DNA of 64,000 nucleotides from assembly GCA_963664635.1 (NCBI GenBank), contig OY761542.1:3100001-3164000 (forward strand). The letters are read 5' to 3'. The position numbers and the translations under genes are program-made. A model generated the notes under the pieces. It worked only from the letters and a program-made list of their open reading frames with translations. It ran no database searches and was not told the origin of the DNA. Of the stretch, positions 44,303 through 52,975 are shown one piece after another (the stretch's first letter is position 1; the number at the start of each line of letters is the position of its first letter). Origin of the DNA: VXNE01 sp963664635 (GTDB taxonomy: Bacteria > Pseudomonadota > Gammaproteobacteria > Pseudomonadales > Azotimanducaceae).

Positions 44303-44575
44303 GTGGACATCAGGTGGGATCCGGACAAGGCGCGCACCAATCTCGCAAAACGCGGCATCGCCTTCGAGGATGCCGAGGTTGCGCTGACCGGTCCGAACGG
44401 CATGACCCGCGAAGACCCCGATACGCGCGGCGAGCGACGTTTCGTCACCGTCGGCGCCGATGCGCTCGGCCGCATCGCGACCATCGTCTACACCTACCGC
44501 GGCGACCGGGTCAGACTGATCTCCGCATGTCCCGCCACGCGAAGGGAGACCGACCTCCATGCGCAAGGAATATGA
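44303..44575 (+). CDS. brnT: BrnT-family toxin, 90 aa
   Basis: DIRWDPDKARTNLAKRGIAF followed by EDPDTRGERRFVTVG and IATIVYTYRGDRVRLISACPATRRE is the BrnT RelE-like ribonuclease fold in full. The family N-terminus begins right at the GTG at 44303; an ATG at 44255 adds sixteen unlike residues. TATAAAAAT at 44281-44289 could be a promoter -10 element, giving a very short leader. BrnT cuts mRNA under stress and is inhibited by BrnA, whose gene overlaps it by 17 bases. Unlike most toxin-antitoxin modules the toxin is first, which is normal for BrnTA. Confidence 0.88.
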   Translation: MDIRWDPDKARTNLAKRGIAFEDAEVALTGPNGMTREDPDTRGERRFVTVGADALGRIATIVYTYRGDRVRLISACPATRRETDLHAQGI

Positions 44576-44801
44576 CTTCAGCGACGCTACGCGGGGATCC
44601 GCCGTCGAGCACGCCGGCAAGACGCGTATCACGATCATGCTCGACGCGGACGTCGTCGCCGCCTTCCGCGCCCGCGCAGGCGACACGGGACGCGGCTACC
44701 AGACCGCGATCAACCGAGCGCTGCGCGCGTATCTGGCCAACGACGAACTGGAGACGACGCTGCGCCGCGTCGTGCGCGAGGAACTGCGCAACACCGGCTG
44801 A
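44559..44801 (+). CDS. brnA: BrnA-family antitoxin, 80 aa
   Basis: MRKEYDFSDATRGSAVEHAG then KTRITIMLDADVVAAFRARA and GRGYQTAINRALRAYL is the ribbon-helix-helix of BrnA antitoxins (PF14384), with the strand R-I-T-I-M-L for DNA contact. It binds BrnT and represses the shared promoter. It overlaps brnT by 17 bases and was probably translated from the same message. Confidence 0.88.
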   Translation: MRKEYDFSDATRGSAVEHAGKTRITIMLDADVVAAFRARAGDTGRGYQTAINRALRAYLANDELETTLRRVVREELRNTG

Positions 44802-44877
44802 TCCCCCGACCTGCCAGCGGCAAATCGCGGCTGCGCCGGACGAAGACGCATCCACCGACGGGGCTACACGTATCCGG

Positions 44878-45690
44878 TCATGCATCCATCCGGTCGAACA
44901 CGTCCATCGTCGCCCGCATCGCCGAGACCGCCCGCGGGAACCCGATGTACAGGCACAGGTGCGTCATCACCTCCCGAATCTCGTCGCGGCCGAGCCCGTG
45001 GTTCAGCCCCGCGCGCACGTGGAAGGAAAGCTCGGACTCCTGCCCGAGCGCCGCGAGGATCGCGATCACGACCAGCGACCGGTCCCGGCGCGAAAGCTCG
45101 GGCCGTGACCAGATCTCGCCGAAGGCCCACTTCATGGCCCAGTCACCCAGCCCGCCGAGATACTCCCGCAGCGCTTCGAGGTCTTCCCGCGGATCCGCGG
45201 CCGCCCGACCGGCCGTGAGTGACGCGCGCACGTCGGCCGCGCGTTCCAGCCGCTCGGCGTCCGACAGGTGGTCGGCCGGCCGCCGTCCCTCGATGCGCTC
45301 GACCCCCTCGGCCTCGCGGAACGCCGCATCCATCCGCCGGCTCGCGGCCATCGCGGCCGGGAAGCCCACGTACGCCGCGATGTGCAGGTTGATCTCCTCG
45401 ATCTCGGTGCGGCTGAGGCCGTGACGCAACCCGACGCGGGTGTGCAGCTCGAGTTCCTCGTCGCGCGACTGCGCCGCGAGCACGGAGAGGATCATGAGGC
45501 TGCGGTCGCGCCGGTCGAGCACGGGCCGATCCCACATCTCCCCGACGGTGGCGAACGCGAACGTGCCGAGCGCACCCATGCGCCGCTCCATGGAGGCGAA
45601 CACGCGCTCCGGTTCGGCATCCGGCACGAAGCGCGAGAACGTCTTGAACGCGTGCTCGAGCCGGTCTTCCCAGGTTCCGGGGTCGGCCAT
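44878..45690 (-). CDS. carboxymuconolactone decarboxylase-like protein with two CMD domains, 270 aa
   Basis: Two tandem CMD repeats: FATVGEMWDRPVLDRRDRSL with GLRHGLSRTEIEEINLHIAAYVGFP (about 45-115), and FGEIWSRPELSRRDRSLVVI with GLNHGLGRDEIREVMTHLCLYIGFP (about 185-255). The C-x-x-C of AhpD-type enzymes is absent, so it is of the lactonase/decarboxylase branch. The start MADPGTWEDRLEHAF at 45690 was chosen because upstream codons are not family-like. Divergent from the selenoprotein gene with about 130 bases between the starts. Confidence 0.85.
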   Translation of the reverse strand: MADPGTWEDRLEHAFKTFSRFVPDAEPERVFASMERRMGALGTFAFATVGEMWDRPVLDRRDRSLMILSVLAAQSRDEELELHTRVGLRHGLSRTEIEEINLHIAAYVGFPAAMAASRRMDAAFREAEGVERIEGRRPADHLSDAERLERAADVRASLTAGRAAADPREDLEALREYLGGLGDWAMKWAFGEIWSRPELSRRDRSLVVIAILAALGQESELSFHVRAGLNHGLGRDEIREVMTHLCLYIGFPRAVSAMRATMDVFDRMDA

Positions 45691-45824
45691 CCGTTTCCTC
45701 CTGCACAAGGTCTGTTGCCCCGCGGATCGTACTCCGGGCCGCAACTCCGGCTCCACGGTGGCGGCGCCGCGCCGGAACAGTAGAATCTCGGGGCCGACGG
45801 CAACGCACGACTGGAGACCCGGCC

Positions 45825-47114
45825 ATGGCCCGACTCGACCGCATGTCCCCTCGACTGCAGGAACACTTCCTGACCATGCCGTGCCCGGCCTTCGACACGG
45901 CGCCGTGGGTGACGGGACCGCCGTTGGCCGAGCGGCGCGTCGCACTCATCTCGACGGCCGGTTTGCATCGGCGGGATGACCGCCCCTTCTCCCCGGGCGC
46001 CTTGGACTACCGGCGCATTCCGGCCGACACCCCGCCGGACGAACTGGTGATGAGCCACGTCTCGACGAATTTCGACCGCACCGGCTTTCAGCAGGACTGG
46101 AACGTGGTGTTCCCGCTCGATCGGCTGCGCGAACTCGTCGCGGCGGGATTCATCGGCAGCCTGACCCGGGACCACTACTCCTTCATGGGCGCGATCGGCG
46201 ACACCCTGGCCCTCGAACCGCACGCCCGGGAGCTGGCGCGGACCATGCAGGCCGACGGCGTGGACACCGCCCTGCTCGTCCCGGTCTGACCCGCCTGCAC
46301 GCGCGCCGTGGGCGCGCTGGGTCACTTCCTGGAACAGGCCGGCATCGCCACCACGCAGATCAGCCTGATACGGGTGCATACCGAACGCATCCGGCCGCCC
46401 CGCGCCCTGTGGGTGCCGTTCGAACTCGGGCGCCCGATCGGTGCGCACGGCAACCCGGCGTTCCAGACCCGCGTGGTCCGTGCCGTCCTCGAGTTGCTCG
46501 AACGTCCCGAGGGGCCGGTGCTCGAGGACTTCCCGGACGACGAACCCGCGGGCACGGAGCCGGAAGCTCCCCTGGCGTGCCCGGTCAGCTTCGCCGCAAG
46601 CGTTTCGGAGCTCGACGTCGAGAGCGCGCTCCCGGAAGCGTTCCGCGCCGAGGTGCAAGGGCTTCGGCACTGGTACGACGAAGCCGTCGGGCAGCGGCAG
46701 CGCACCACCGCCAACTCGGTTGGGCTGGCCCCCGACGCGGTGGCGGAGTTCATCGCCGCGTTCGCCCGGGGCGACGCGCCGGACAATCCCCTGCCCGAGG
46801 TCTCGCCCGCCATGGCGCTCAAGATGGCTACCGAAGACCTCAAGGCGTACTACAACGAATCCATGACGGCACGTCCGGGCGGGAACACCGACCCGGTGCG
46901 CCTGGAAAACTGGTTCTGGGGCGAGACCGCCGCCGCGCGCGTGCTCAACGAGGCGCGCAAGGAGTGCCTGCGGCGCGACGGCCGGGAATACCTGTTCCTG
47001 GGCAGCAACTGGCTCGTGCCGCGGCGGCAGTTGCACCGGTTCGAGAGCGGAGCGGGGCTGGCGTCGGCCTTGGCCGCGGCGAGCCCGGAGAGGAGAAGCG
47101 GCGATGCACGGTGA
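45825..47114 (+). CDS. selenocysteine-containing glycine/sarcosine/betaine reductase B-like (GrdB/PrdB-like) protein, 429 aa
   Basis: One reading frame interrupted only by UGA at 46287-46289. The N-terminal half (VALISTAGLHRRDDRPFSPG, VMSHVSTNFDRTGFQQDWNV, PLDRLRELVAAGFIGSL) and the second half (PACTRAVGALGHFLEQAG, TTQISLIRVHTERIRPPRA) are the two parts of one protein of the GrdB/PrdB-like family. The UGA falls where that family has selenocysteine, giving U155-P-A-C, the U-x-x-C redox motif. A hairpin of SECIS type starts at the UGA itself (see next entry). I therefore read UGA as Sec, not as stop or frameshift. The family reduces C-N or C-X bonds with thiol electrons; the actual substrate in aerobic proteobacteria is not known. 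A VOC gene overlaps its end. Confidence 0.87.
46287..46324 (+). promoter_or_regulatory. bacterial SECIS-like hairpin at an in-frame UGA
   Basis: UGACCC (46287-46292) pairs with GGGUCA (46319-46324), and inside it GCGCGCC (46301-46307) pairs perfectly with GGCGCGC (46311-46317). The pairs close a small GUG loop (46308-46310), with an unpaired eight-base bulge on the 5' side and one base on the 3' side. The apical loop with G-U lies about 20 bases after the UGA, the distance at which SelB reads bacterial SECIS elements. The stem is also coding sequence for the U-x-x-C region. Confidence 0.83.
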
Positions 47115-47562
47115 AGCGGCGCCAAGCAAGGCCCGCGCGGTAGGGATCAACCACATCGCGCTGGAGGTGGGCGACATCGACGCCGCGCTGGAGTTTTACG
47201 GCGCGTTCCTGGACTTCGAGATCGCCCGGCGCAGCGACACCGCGGCGTTCGTCTATTTCGGGGATCAGTTCATCAACTTCGCCAGAGGGCGCCGGCAGGG
47301 CCCGGACGAGCGCCGCCACTTCGGGATCGCCGTGGACGACAAGGAGCTCGCGCGCCAGCGGCTCGAGGAACTCGGCGTCACCTTTCTCGACGGCCGCTTC
47401 ATGGACTTCCTCGACCCGTGGGGCAACCGCGTCGAGATCACCACGTACACGAAAATCCAGTACACCAAGGCCGACCACGTGCTGCGCGGCATGGGCCTCG
47501 GCCACCTGCGCAAGGCGGACGAGGCGCTGGCGGAGCTGCGCAAGAAGGGCATGGCGCCGTAG
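47104..47562 (+). CDS. VOC (glyoxalase/dioxygenase superfamily) protein, 152 aa
   Basis: A single vicinal-oxygen-chelate domain: INHIALEVGDIDAALEFYGA carries the first metal-binding His of the paired beta-alpha-beta-beta-beta units, HFGIAVDDKELARQRLEEL the second His-containing strand, and DPWGNRVEITTY the C-terminal Glu ligand. Its ATG overlaps the end of the selenoprotein gene by eleven bases, so both are co-translated and probably act on the same compound. The C-terminal tail HLRKADEALAELRKKG is helical. Confidence 0.85.
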   Translation: MHGEAAPSKARAVGINHIALEVGDIDAALEFYGAFLDFEIARRSDTAAFVYFGDQFINFARGRRQGPDERRHFGIAVDDKELARQRLEELGVTFLDGRFMDFLDPWGNRVEITTYTKIQYTKADHVLRGMGLGHLRKADEALAELRKKGMAP

Positions 47563-47651
47563 CGTCTGACCGCTACCCCGCCGCCGCCCGCGGCCCAGCC
47601 ACGCCGACCTCCCCCCGTTCTTTGGCCTGGCGATGGGGGTGCATTCGGGAC

Positions 47652-47677
47652 GGGACGCTACAAGGGCGCGTCCCCTA
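47652..47677. repeat. REP-like hairpin ending in a stop codon
   Basis: GGGACGC and GCGTCCC arms surround a short loop (47652 to about 47673); the following CCTAC contains the CTA that is the stop codon of the class II aldolase on the minus strand. It sits between convergent genes, so it may terminate both. Confidence 0.6.
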
Positions 47678-48319
47678 CAGTCGGTACTCGCCGAATCTCT
47701 CGAAGAATTCCGCCCATTCGGCGTCGGTCAGGCGCCTGGGCTCGCCCAGCTGGCGCGCGAGCATGTACTGGCGGCACATGATCTCCAGGCGCTGCGCCTG
47801 GTCGACGGCGCGCTTCAGGTCCGGCGCGCGGCAGATCATCCCGTGGTTCGCCAGCAGGCAGGCCGTGCGGTCGGTGAGCGCTGCCGCCGCATCGTCGGCC
47901 AGCGCCTGCGTGCCGAACGTCGAATACGGAACGCACGGGACATCGTTGCCTCCGAACACCCCCACCAGGTAGTGGAATCCGGGGAGCGCCTTCCCGTGGC
48001 TCGCCACCGCGACGCAGTAGTCGGAGTGCGTGTGCACGACGGCGCCCGCCTCGCCGTGTCGCTGGTAGATCGCAGCGTGCATGCGCCACTCCGAGGAGGG
48101 CGTGAGCGCACCGCGCCACCGGCCGTCCAGCGAGACTTCGACGATCGAACCCGCGGCAATCGTCTCCGCGGACACGCCGCTTGGCGAGATCAGCATCCCG
48201 TCGCCGAACCTGACGCTCAGATTGCCGGAGGACAGCGCGTTCAGGCCGACCGCTGCGGCGCGCCGGTACTGGTCGACCAATTCTTCGCGCAACCCGGCTT
48301 CGTCGATGGTGTCCGCCAT
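47675..48319 (-). CDS. class II aldolase/adducin family protein, 214 aa
   Basis: Zinc-dependent aldolase fold: SGNLSVRFGDGMLISPSG is the phosphate-binding strand region, SSEWRMHAAIY contains the catalytic Glu, VVHTHSDYC the H-x-H zinc ligands, and LLANHGMI the third His. Members are L-fuculose- or L-ribulose-phosphate aldolases/epimerases and broader lyases. The ATG at 48319 is taken as start; a GTG four codons upstream (48331) is possible. The next gene on the left is convergent and unrelated. Confidence 0.88.
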   Translation of the reverse strand: MADTIDEAGLREELVDQYRRAAAVGLNALSSGNLSVRFGDGMLISPSGVSAETIAAGSIVEVSLDGRWRGALTPSSEWRMHAAIYQRHGEAGAVVHTHSDYCVAVASHGKALPGFHYLVGVFGGNDVPCVPYSTFGTQALADDAAAALTDRTACLLANHGMICRAPDLKRAVDQAQRLEIMCRQYMLARQLGEPRRLTDAEWAEFFERFGEYRL

Positions 48320-48540
48320 ATCCGGCTTCACGCCATCGAGAGACCGAACGGATCCCGAAGAACGGGTCTGATCATGGACGGACTCTCCTCCCCGCGTCGT
48401 TCCCGGGACTGGCCAACGGGCTACCGCAGCAGTCTACGCTGCCGGCACGAGCGCGACAGCGGGAGGGAACGAACCTTTGTCGCCCGGTTCGCAGAGATTG
48501 CAGGGGCCAGAGATGGGCGATGGCCTACGGGATTTCGAGA

Positions 48541-49138
48541 TCGGCACTGTTGCCGTGCCAGCCGTCGCAACGCTCGTTGCTGCTTGACGAACGCCACGCC
48601 CGGGTGGACGATCTGCCACTCGGCAACCTGATGCGGGCGGTCGTTGCGTTCGAGCGGAGCCGGACGGCGGGCGATCTCGCGCAGGCGGCCGCGGCGGCGG
48701 CGGAGTGGCTGCGGTCGCCTGGGGACGCGGAACTCAACCGGGCGTTGGCTGGGACAAATGGTTGCACGGATGAAACCGGAGCAGGCCGAGGTTGAGCTTG
48801 GCGGTACGCTGGAGGAAGCGGCGATGACGTTGGTGGAACGCGTGGCGCAGTGGCCCGAGCAATGGCGTCAGGAGGGCGTGGCCCAAGGACGACGCGAGGG
48901 CGTGGTCGAGGGACGACGCGAGGGCGTGGTCGAGGAGCGGGCCTTGCTGCGCCGCCTCGCGGCGGTGCGCTTCGGCGAGGCGATCGCCCGGCAGGTGGCG
49001 GACCTGCTTGAGAACACCGACGACTGGGACCAGCTCGCTGCCGTCGCAGAGCTCATCGTCCGGGCAAGGCGCGGGCCCCAACTGCTCCAAGGTATCGCCC
49101 GGCGTCTGCGTCAATCCGACCAGGAGCCTGCGCCGTAG
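48541..49138 (+). pseudogene. broken Rpn-family (PD-(D/E)XK) nuclease / transposase-like protein
   Basis: Two frames together make the C-terminal half of an Rpn protein: LLPCQPSQRSLLLDERHARV, DDLPLGNLMRAVVAFERSRT and WLRSPGDAELNRALA in one frame. After a one-base slip near 48748 the reading continues WLGQMVARMKPEQAEVELGG, LVERVAQWPEQWRQEGVAQG and LRRLAAVRFGEAIARQVADL in the next. The nuclease core that should come first is missing, so both a 5' truncation and a frameshift inactivate it. The tail repeats G-R-R-E-G-V-V-E twice. Its TAG stop is the first part of a REP element. The stretch 48332-48540 shows nothing else recognisable. Confidence 0.75.
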
Positions 49139-49266
49139 GAGTTTCGCGCCAGCGAGACTCGCACCCATCCACGAGGACGGGGCGCGACCGCCAGGTCGCG
49201 CTAGGAGCTTGCGACGTAGGAGTTTCGCGCAGCGAAACTCCCAACGCGACCGTCAGGTCGCGCTAG
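49136..49266. repeat. double REP cluster, starting at a TAG stop codon
   Basis: Two successive copies of the module: GGAGTTTCGCGCCAGCGAGAC with CCATCC/GGA..GGG arms and GCGACCGCCAGGTCGCGCTAG, then GGAGTTTCGCGCAGCGAAACTCC with GCGACCGTCAGGTCGCGCTAG. The first begins with the TAG of the Rpn remnant. It fills the gap to the amidohydrolase, which ends at 49296. Confidence 0.85.
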
Positions 49267-49295
49267 CCCGACGCCTCATCGGCAGCCCGCGCCGG

Positions 49296-50453
49296 TCAGC
49301 TCCGCGGCGCCTCGATGCCGTACAGCGCGGCCGCATTGTCCCACAGGATGGCGCGCCTCACGTCCTCGCCCTGGCCGCCGAGGGCGTTCTCGACGACATC
49401 CGCCACCAGCTCCGGCCCGAGGCAGGTCGGATGCGGGAAGTCCGTCTCGAACATGATGCGGTCGAGGCCGATCTCGTCGATCAGCAGGCGCGGGGCGACG
49501 CTCTCGAACCAGTAACAGCCGTACACCTGGCGCCGGAAATACTCGCTCGGCAGCAGCTCGAACTCCGGGCGCTCGGCGCGCACGTTACCGCGCAGGAAGT
49601 GGTAGTCGCAGGTCTCGAGCATGAACGGGATCCAGCCGATGCCGCTCTCCACCGAGACGAAGGAGAGTTCCGGAAAGCGCGGCAGGATGCCCGACAGCAG
49701 GAGGTCGACGAGGTGGCTGACGGTGTCCTGGATCACCGACGTCGCGGCGCGCGCGTAGGTGACGGCGCTGCCCTCGATCGCCGTGCGTTCCGGACGAAAC
49801 AGGTCGGTGAGGTCGCCGCTCCCCACGTGCAGGCTGACCGACAGGCCGGACGCCCGGGTCGCCGCCCAGATCGGGTCCCAGTGGCGATCCGCCAGGTACG
49901 GCATGCCATGCTCGTGCGGCGCGCCGCTGAAGAGCACGGCCCGGTGCCCGATCGAGGCGGCGCGCTCGATCTCCCGCACCGACGCCTCCACGTCCCAGAA
50001 GGGCAACGCCGCGACCGGGACGAAGCGCTCCGGGGCGGGCCGGATCCAGTCGATCAGGAAGTCGTTGTAGGCCCGCACGCACGCGAGCACCAGCTCCGGG
50101 TCGTCGAGCCTGCGGAAGACGGTCGAGGCGAAACCGCCGACGTTCGGATAGAGGACCTCCGCGTAGATGCCGCTCGCGTCCATCACTTTCAGGCGTTCGG
50201 CGGCGTCGTAGGATGCCGGATGCGCGTCGGCCAGCGTCGGCGGTACCGAGGGCCACTGGTCCTTCCAGCCGTAGCTCGCGCTTGCCGCCGCCGGGCCGAG
50301 GTTCTGATCGCCCATGAGCCACACCTCCGTGCGGCTCGCCGGATCCCACTTCACGTGCGGAACGCTATCGCCCCACCTCGACGCGACCCGGCTGGTCCAG
50401 AGGTCGGCGGGTTCCGTGACGTGCGTGTCCGAGTCGATGATGGGAATCGCCAT
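49296..50453 (-). CDS. amidohydrolase (ACMSD-like decarboxylase/hydrolase), 385 aa
   Basis: TIM-barrel amidohydrolase of the amidohydrolase-2 type (PF04909). IIDSDTHVTEP gives the N-terminal metal site (D9, H11), SLHVGSGDL the His in the middle, and MFETDFPHPT the catalytic Asp. The lack of the second N-terminal His is usual for this group. Members decarboxylate or hydrolyse aromatic or ring-fission products. The start at 50453 is the first ATG with the family N-terminus; the 100 codons upstream in frame are antisense to the SDR gene. Divergent from that SDR. Confidence 0.9.
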   Translation of the reverse strand: MAIPIIDSDTHVTEPADLWTSRVASRWGDSVPHVKWDPASRTEVWLMGDQNLGPAAASASYGWKDQWPSVPPTLADAHPASYDAAERLKVMDASGIYAEVLYPNVGGFASTVFRRLDDPELVLACVRAYNDFLIDWIRPAPERFVPVAALPFWDVEASVREIERAASIGHRAVLFSGAPHEHGMPYLADRHWDPIWAATRASGLSVSLHVGSGDLTDLFRPERTAIEGSAVTYARAATSVIQDTVSHLVDLLLSGILPRFPELSFVSVESGIGWIPFMLETCDYHFLRGNVRAERPEFELLPSEYFRRQVYGCYWFESVAPRLLIDEIGLDRIMFETDFPHPTCLGPELVADVVENALGGQGEDVRRAILWDNAAALYGIEAPRS

Positions 50454-50526
50454 CACTCGTTCCCTCCCTGGTCTCGAGGATGGTAGGTTCCGAAAAGCGC
50501 CGTCGTCAAACTGCGGGCCAGGGGTC

Positions 50527-51303
50527 ATGGAAGTTTCGTTCAGGGACAAGAGAGTATTGGTGACCGCGGGCACACAGGGCCTGGGGCGATCCATCGTCGA
50601 GCTGTACCTGAAGGAGGGCGCGCGCGTTGCACTGTGTGCGCGCTCCGAAAACGCGTTGCACGAGATACGGCAACAGTTCGGACCGCAGGTGATTGCCCGC
50701 CCGGTGGACCTGATGGATCCCGATGCTACCCAGGGTTTCGTGTCCCACGTCATCGACGAGTGGGACGGCCTGGATCACGTGATCGTGAATCCCCCGCATT
50801 CCGTACAAGCCCCGGTTTCCAGACTCACCCTGTCGGATTGGCAGCGGAGCTACGACGCGATCTACGGGAGCATGTTCGCCGTCGTGGAAACCGCCCTGCC
50901 CTCCCTGCTGCAGCAGGATCGGGCCTCCGTCGTGGTGATATCGTCGCTGGCGGCCGTCGAGCCGCTGGACATCATGCCGGCCTCTTCGGTCCTGCGAGGC
51001 GGCATTGCTGCCTGGGTCAAGCTGATGACGCGAGAGCATGGTTCCCGGGGATTGCGCTTCAACGCGGTGGAGCCGGGTTACATCGCCACCCATATCGTGC
51101 GGGAAGGCATATCCAGAACAGCCAGGGAGACGGGTCGATCGGCCGAGGAAGTGATCGCCGGGTTGGCCAAGCCCATTCCCCTGCAGCGCCTGGGAACGCC
51201 CGAGGAGATCGCGCAGGCGGTTTGCTTCCTGACTTCGGACCTGGCCTCTTACGTGAGCGGGGTCTGCCTGTTGGTGGACGGCGGGCTGGTGAGAGGGGTC
51301 TGA
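50527..51303 (+). CDS. divergent short-chain dehydrogenase/reductase, 258 aa
   Basis: Rossmann-fold SDR: RVLVTAGTQGLGRSIVE gives T-x-x-x-G-L-G at 13-20 and LCARSEN the NAD(P)-choosing loop. The usual catalytic Tyr and Lys (Y-x-x-x-K) are not present: the site reads PASSVLRGG with Ser and Arg, and the strand-4 motif N-A-G is N-P-P. It belongs to the SDR branch annotated as 3-oxoacyl-ACP-reductase-like that lacks Tyr. The C-terminus LTSDLASYVSGVCLLVDGG is standard. It may bind nucleotide without being a classical reductase. Confidence 0.85.
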   Translation: MEVSFRDKRVLVTAGTQGLGRSIVELYLKEGARVALCARSENALHEIRQQFGPQVIARPVDLMDPDATQGFVSHVIDEWDGLDHVIVNPPHSVQAPVSRLTLSDWQRSYDAIYGSMFAVVETALPSLLQQDRASVVVISSLAAVEPLDIMPASSVLRGGIAAWVKLMTREHGSRGLRFNAVEPGYIATHIVREGISRTARETGRSAEEVIAGLAKPIPLQRLGTPEEIAQAVCFLTSDLASYVSGVCLLVDGGLVRGV

Positions 51304-51315
51304 GGGGACCGGCCG

Positions 51316-52131
51316 TTACAGCTTCACGTTGATCTGGGTCTGGAGGTTCCGCGGGTCGTTCGCCCAGTCGAAGTCCTGCTCGTCCAGGTAGTCCTCGCGG
51401 CCGAGGAGTTGCGACATCCGCGTTCCCCAGGTCTCGACGAGCGCGTCGGCGGCGTGTGCATAGCTCTCGCCCGGCCGCATCATCAGGCGCGTGTAGACCG
51501 CGTGCAGCACGGCCCGCTCTCCCGGGAGCGTGCGCGGCCAGTTGCCGTGCCAGATGCTGCCGTCCCAGACGATGATGGAGCCCGCCGGACACTCGATCGC
51601 GACGGCGCGCGACAGGTCGGCCGTCTCCTCCGCGCGCGGGTGGCGGCGCAGCGCCTTCGTGCCGGGGATCACCAGCGTGCCGCCACCTTCCTTCGTGCTG
51701 TGGTCGCAGGCCCAGCAGGCGACGATCATCATGTTGTGGTGCGGAAACGGGGCGGGGACGAGGGCCTGGTCCGCGTGGACATGCATGGCCGGGGCGCCCT
51801 GCCCGCGCACGGTGGTGGTGAGTCCATACAGGAGAAAGCCGCGCCCGACGGAAAACTCCGCGATGGCCATGACCTTCGGATTCAGGGCCGCCTCGGCGTA
51901 CACGGAATCCTTGTCGAGACGCATGAAGCTGGTGCCGTCAACGAGGATCCGCTGGCGCAGCCGCGCGACGAACGCGGGATCCGCGGCGTTCTCGATGACG
52001 GTCCAGCCTTCCGCAGCGAGTTGGCGGCACTTCTCGACCAGGCCCAACTCCTCGACGACGGGCAGGAGCACGTCGGAGATCTCGTCGGGCGGGAGGGTGT
52101 CGCTGCGCGGCGTCGTCAGCGGGTCGGACAT
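51316..52131 (-). CDS. phytanoyl-CoA dioxygenase (PhyH) family protein, 271 aa
   Basis: Fe/2-oxoglutarate oxygenase with the triad H119-x-D121 (MHVHADQALV) and H195 (GSIWHGN), and R200 for 2-oxoglutarate. LVIPGTKALRRHP and CPAGSIIVWDG are shared with the PhyH protein at 54888. The start MSDPLTTPRSDTLPPDEISD at 52131 parallels DTLPPDAISD in that gene, so the two are close paralogues. It is last in a minus-strand train that includes two GSTs and an unknown protein, with short gaps. Confidence 0.9.
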   Translation of the reverse strand: MSDPLTTPRSDTLPPDEISDVLLPVVEELGLVEKCRQLAAEGWTVIENAADPAFVARLRQRILVDGTSFMRLDKDSVYAEAALNPKVMAIAEFSVGRGFLLYGLTTTVRGQGAPAMHVHADQALVPAPFPHHNMMIVACWACDHSTKEGGGTLVIPGTKALRRHPRAEETADLSRAVAIECPAGSIIVWDGSIWHGNWPRTLPGERAVLHAVYTRLMMRPGESYAHAADALVETWGTRMSQLLGREDYLDEQDFDWANDPRNLQTQINVKL

Positions 52132-52148
52132 GCGCGCCGCCCGCACGT

Positions 52149-52901
52149 TCAGTCGGCGAACCCGGCCGCCTGCGCCACCAGCGCCTTGATGGCGATGGCG
52201 TTGACCTCGCCCAGCCTCGCCACCGTGGGCCCATCGACGCTGATGTCGCCGAGTTCGGCCAGCGCCACGTGCACGTCGTCGTGCCCGTCGGCCTGCATCA
52301 TGTCGTCGAGCCAGCGCTGGACGTTGGCGTACTTCGAGAAGTCGTAGAGGTTCGTGAACTCCGGCCGCAACTGCCCGAGGTCCCCGTAGGCGGCGAGGTC
52401 CGCGATCGTCAGGCCGTCGCCGCCGATGAAACGCGAATTCGAGAGCGGCCCGGTATCCAGCGCGCCGAGCGCGTATTCCGTCGCGGCCTTCGCGCCGCCC
52501 ACGATGTGCTCCGGAATCTGCAGGTCCTGCCGGAATGCCGGTGCGATGTAGCCGATCGAGGCCTGGCGGACGCTCTGGTGATGGAAGTGCAGGTACCAGT
52601 CGACCCTCGCGGCCGCCCGGGGATCTTCCGGATAGAGGTCGTCCCAGCCGTTGGTGCGCGCCAGGTAGCAGAGAATCGCGTTGGACTCCCCGAGGAAGAA
52701 GCCGGTTTCCGGCTCCTCGATGCACGGCATCGTGCCGCCGGGGTTCATGGCCAGGAAGCTCGGGTGCCGGGTGCCGTCCTCCGCCGGAGAACCCGGGACC
52801 TTGGGCGAGAGACGGAACGCCTTGCGCTTGCGGACCAGTGCCCAGAGCACCGCCCGAACCGGTTGCGAGAGCGGAACTCCGTGAACGATCAAAGATGCCA
52901 T
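52149..52901 (-). CDS. glutathione S-transferase family protein, 250 aa
   Basis: Thioredoxin-fold N-domain: SLIVHGVPLSQPVRAVLWAL (Ser as the likely GSH-activating residue) and MNPGGTMPCIEEPETGFFLGESNAI, the cis-Pro/G-site region with E-S. A helical C-domain includes RFIGGDGLTIADLAAYGDLG (the N-capping box). It is of the theta/beta-like bacterial type that conjugates or dehalogenates electrophiles. The gap to the PhyH gene is 17 bases, indicating one operon. An AT-rich stretch (TTTTTT near 52910) is seen just upstream. Confidence 0.88.
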   Translation of the reverse strand: MASLIVHGVPLSQPVRAVLWALVRKRKAFRLSPKVPGSPAEDGTRHPSFLAMNPGGTMPCIEEPETGFFLGESNAILCYLARTNGWDDLYPEDPRAAARVDWYLHFHHQSVRQASIGYIAPAFRQDLQIPEHIVGGAKAATEYALGALDTGPLSNSRFIGGDGLTIADLAAYGDLGQLRPEFTNLYDFSKYANVQRWLDDMMQADGHDDVHVALAELGDISVDGPTVARLGEVNAIAIKALVAQAAGFAD

Positions 52902-52975
52902 GTGGTTGCCTTTTTTCCTGTGTCTGTCGCTGTGTCTGTTGCTGTCTGCCGGCCCGGTTGCGCCGCCCGGAACGG

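Noticed and set aside
46287..46289. UGA read as the end of a 154-aa protein, with a second gene starting at GTG 46308
   Set aside because: Both halves belong to one known family and are in the same frame, the UGA is at its Sec position, and a hairpin begins there. A pseudogene or two-gene reading is less likely.
48332..48540. Intact Rpn nuclease start
   Set aside because: No catalytic PD-(D/E)XK motif could be read in any frame upstream, so the gene is treated as truncated.
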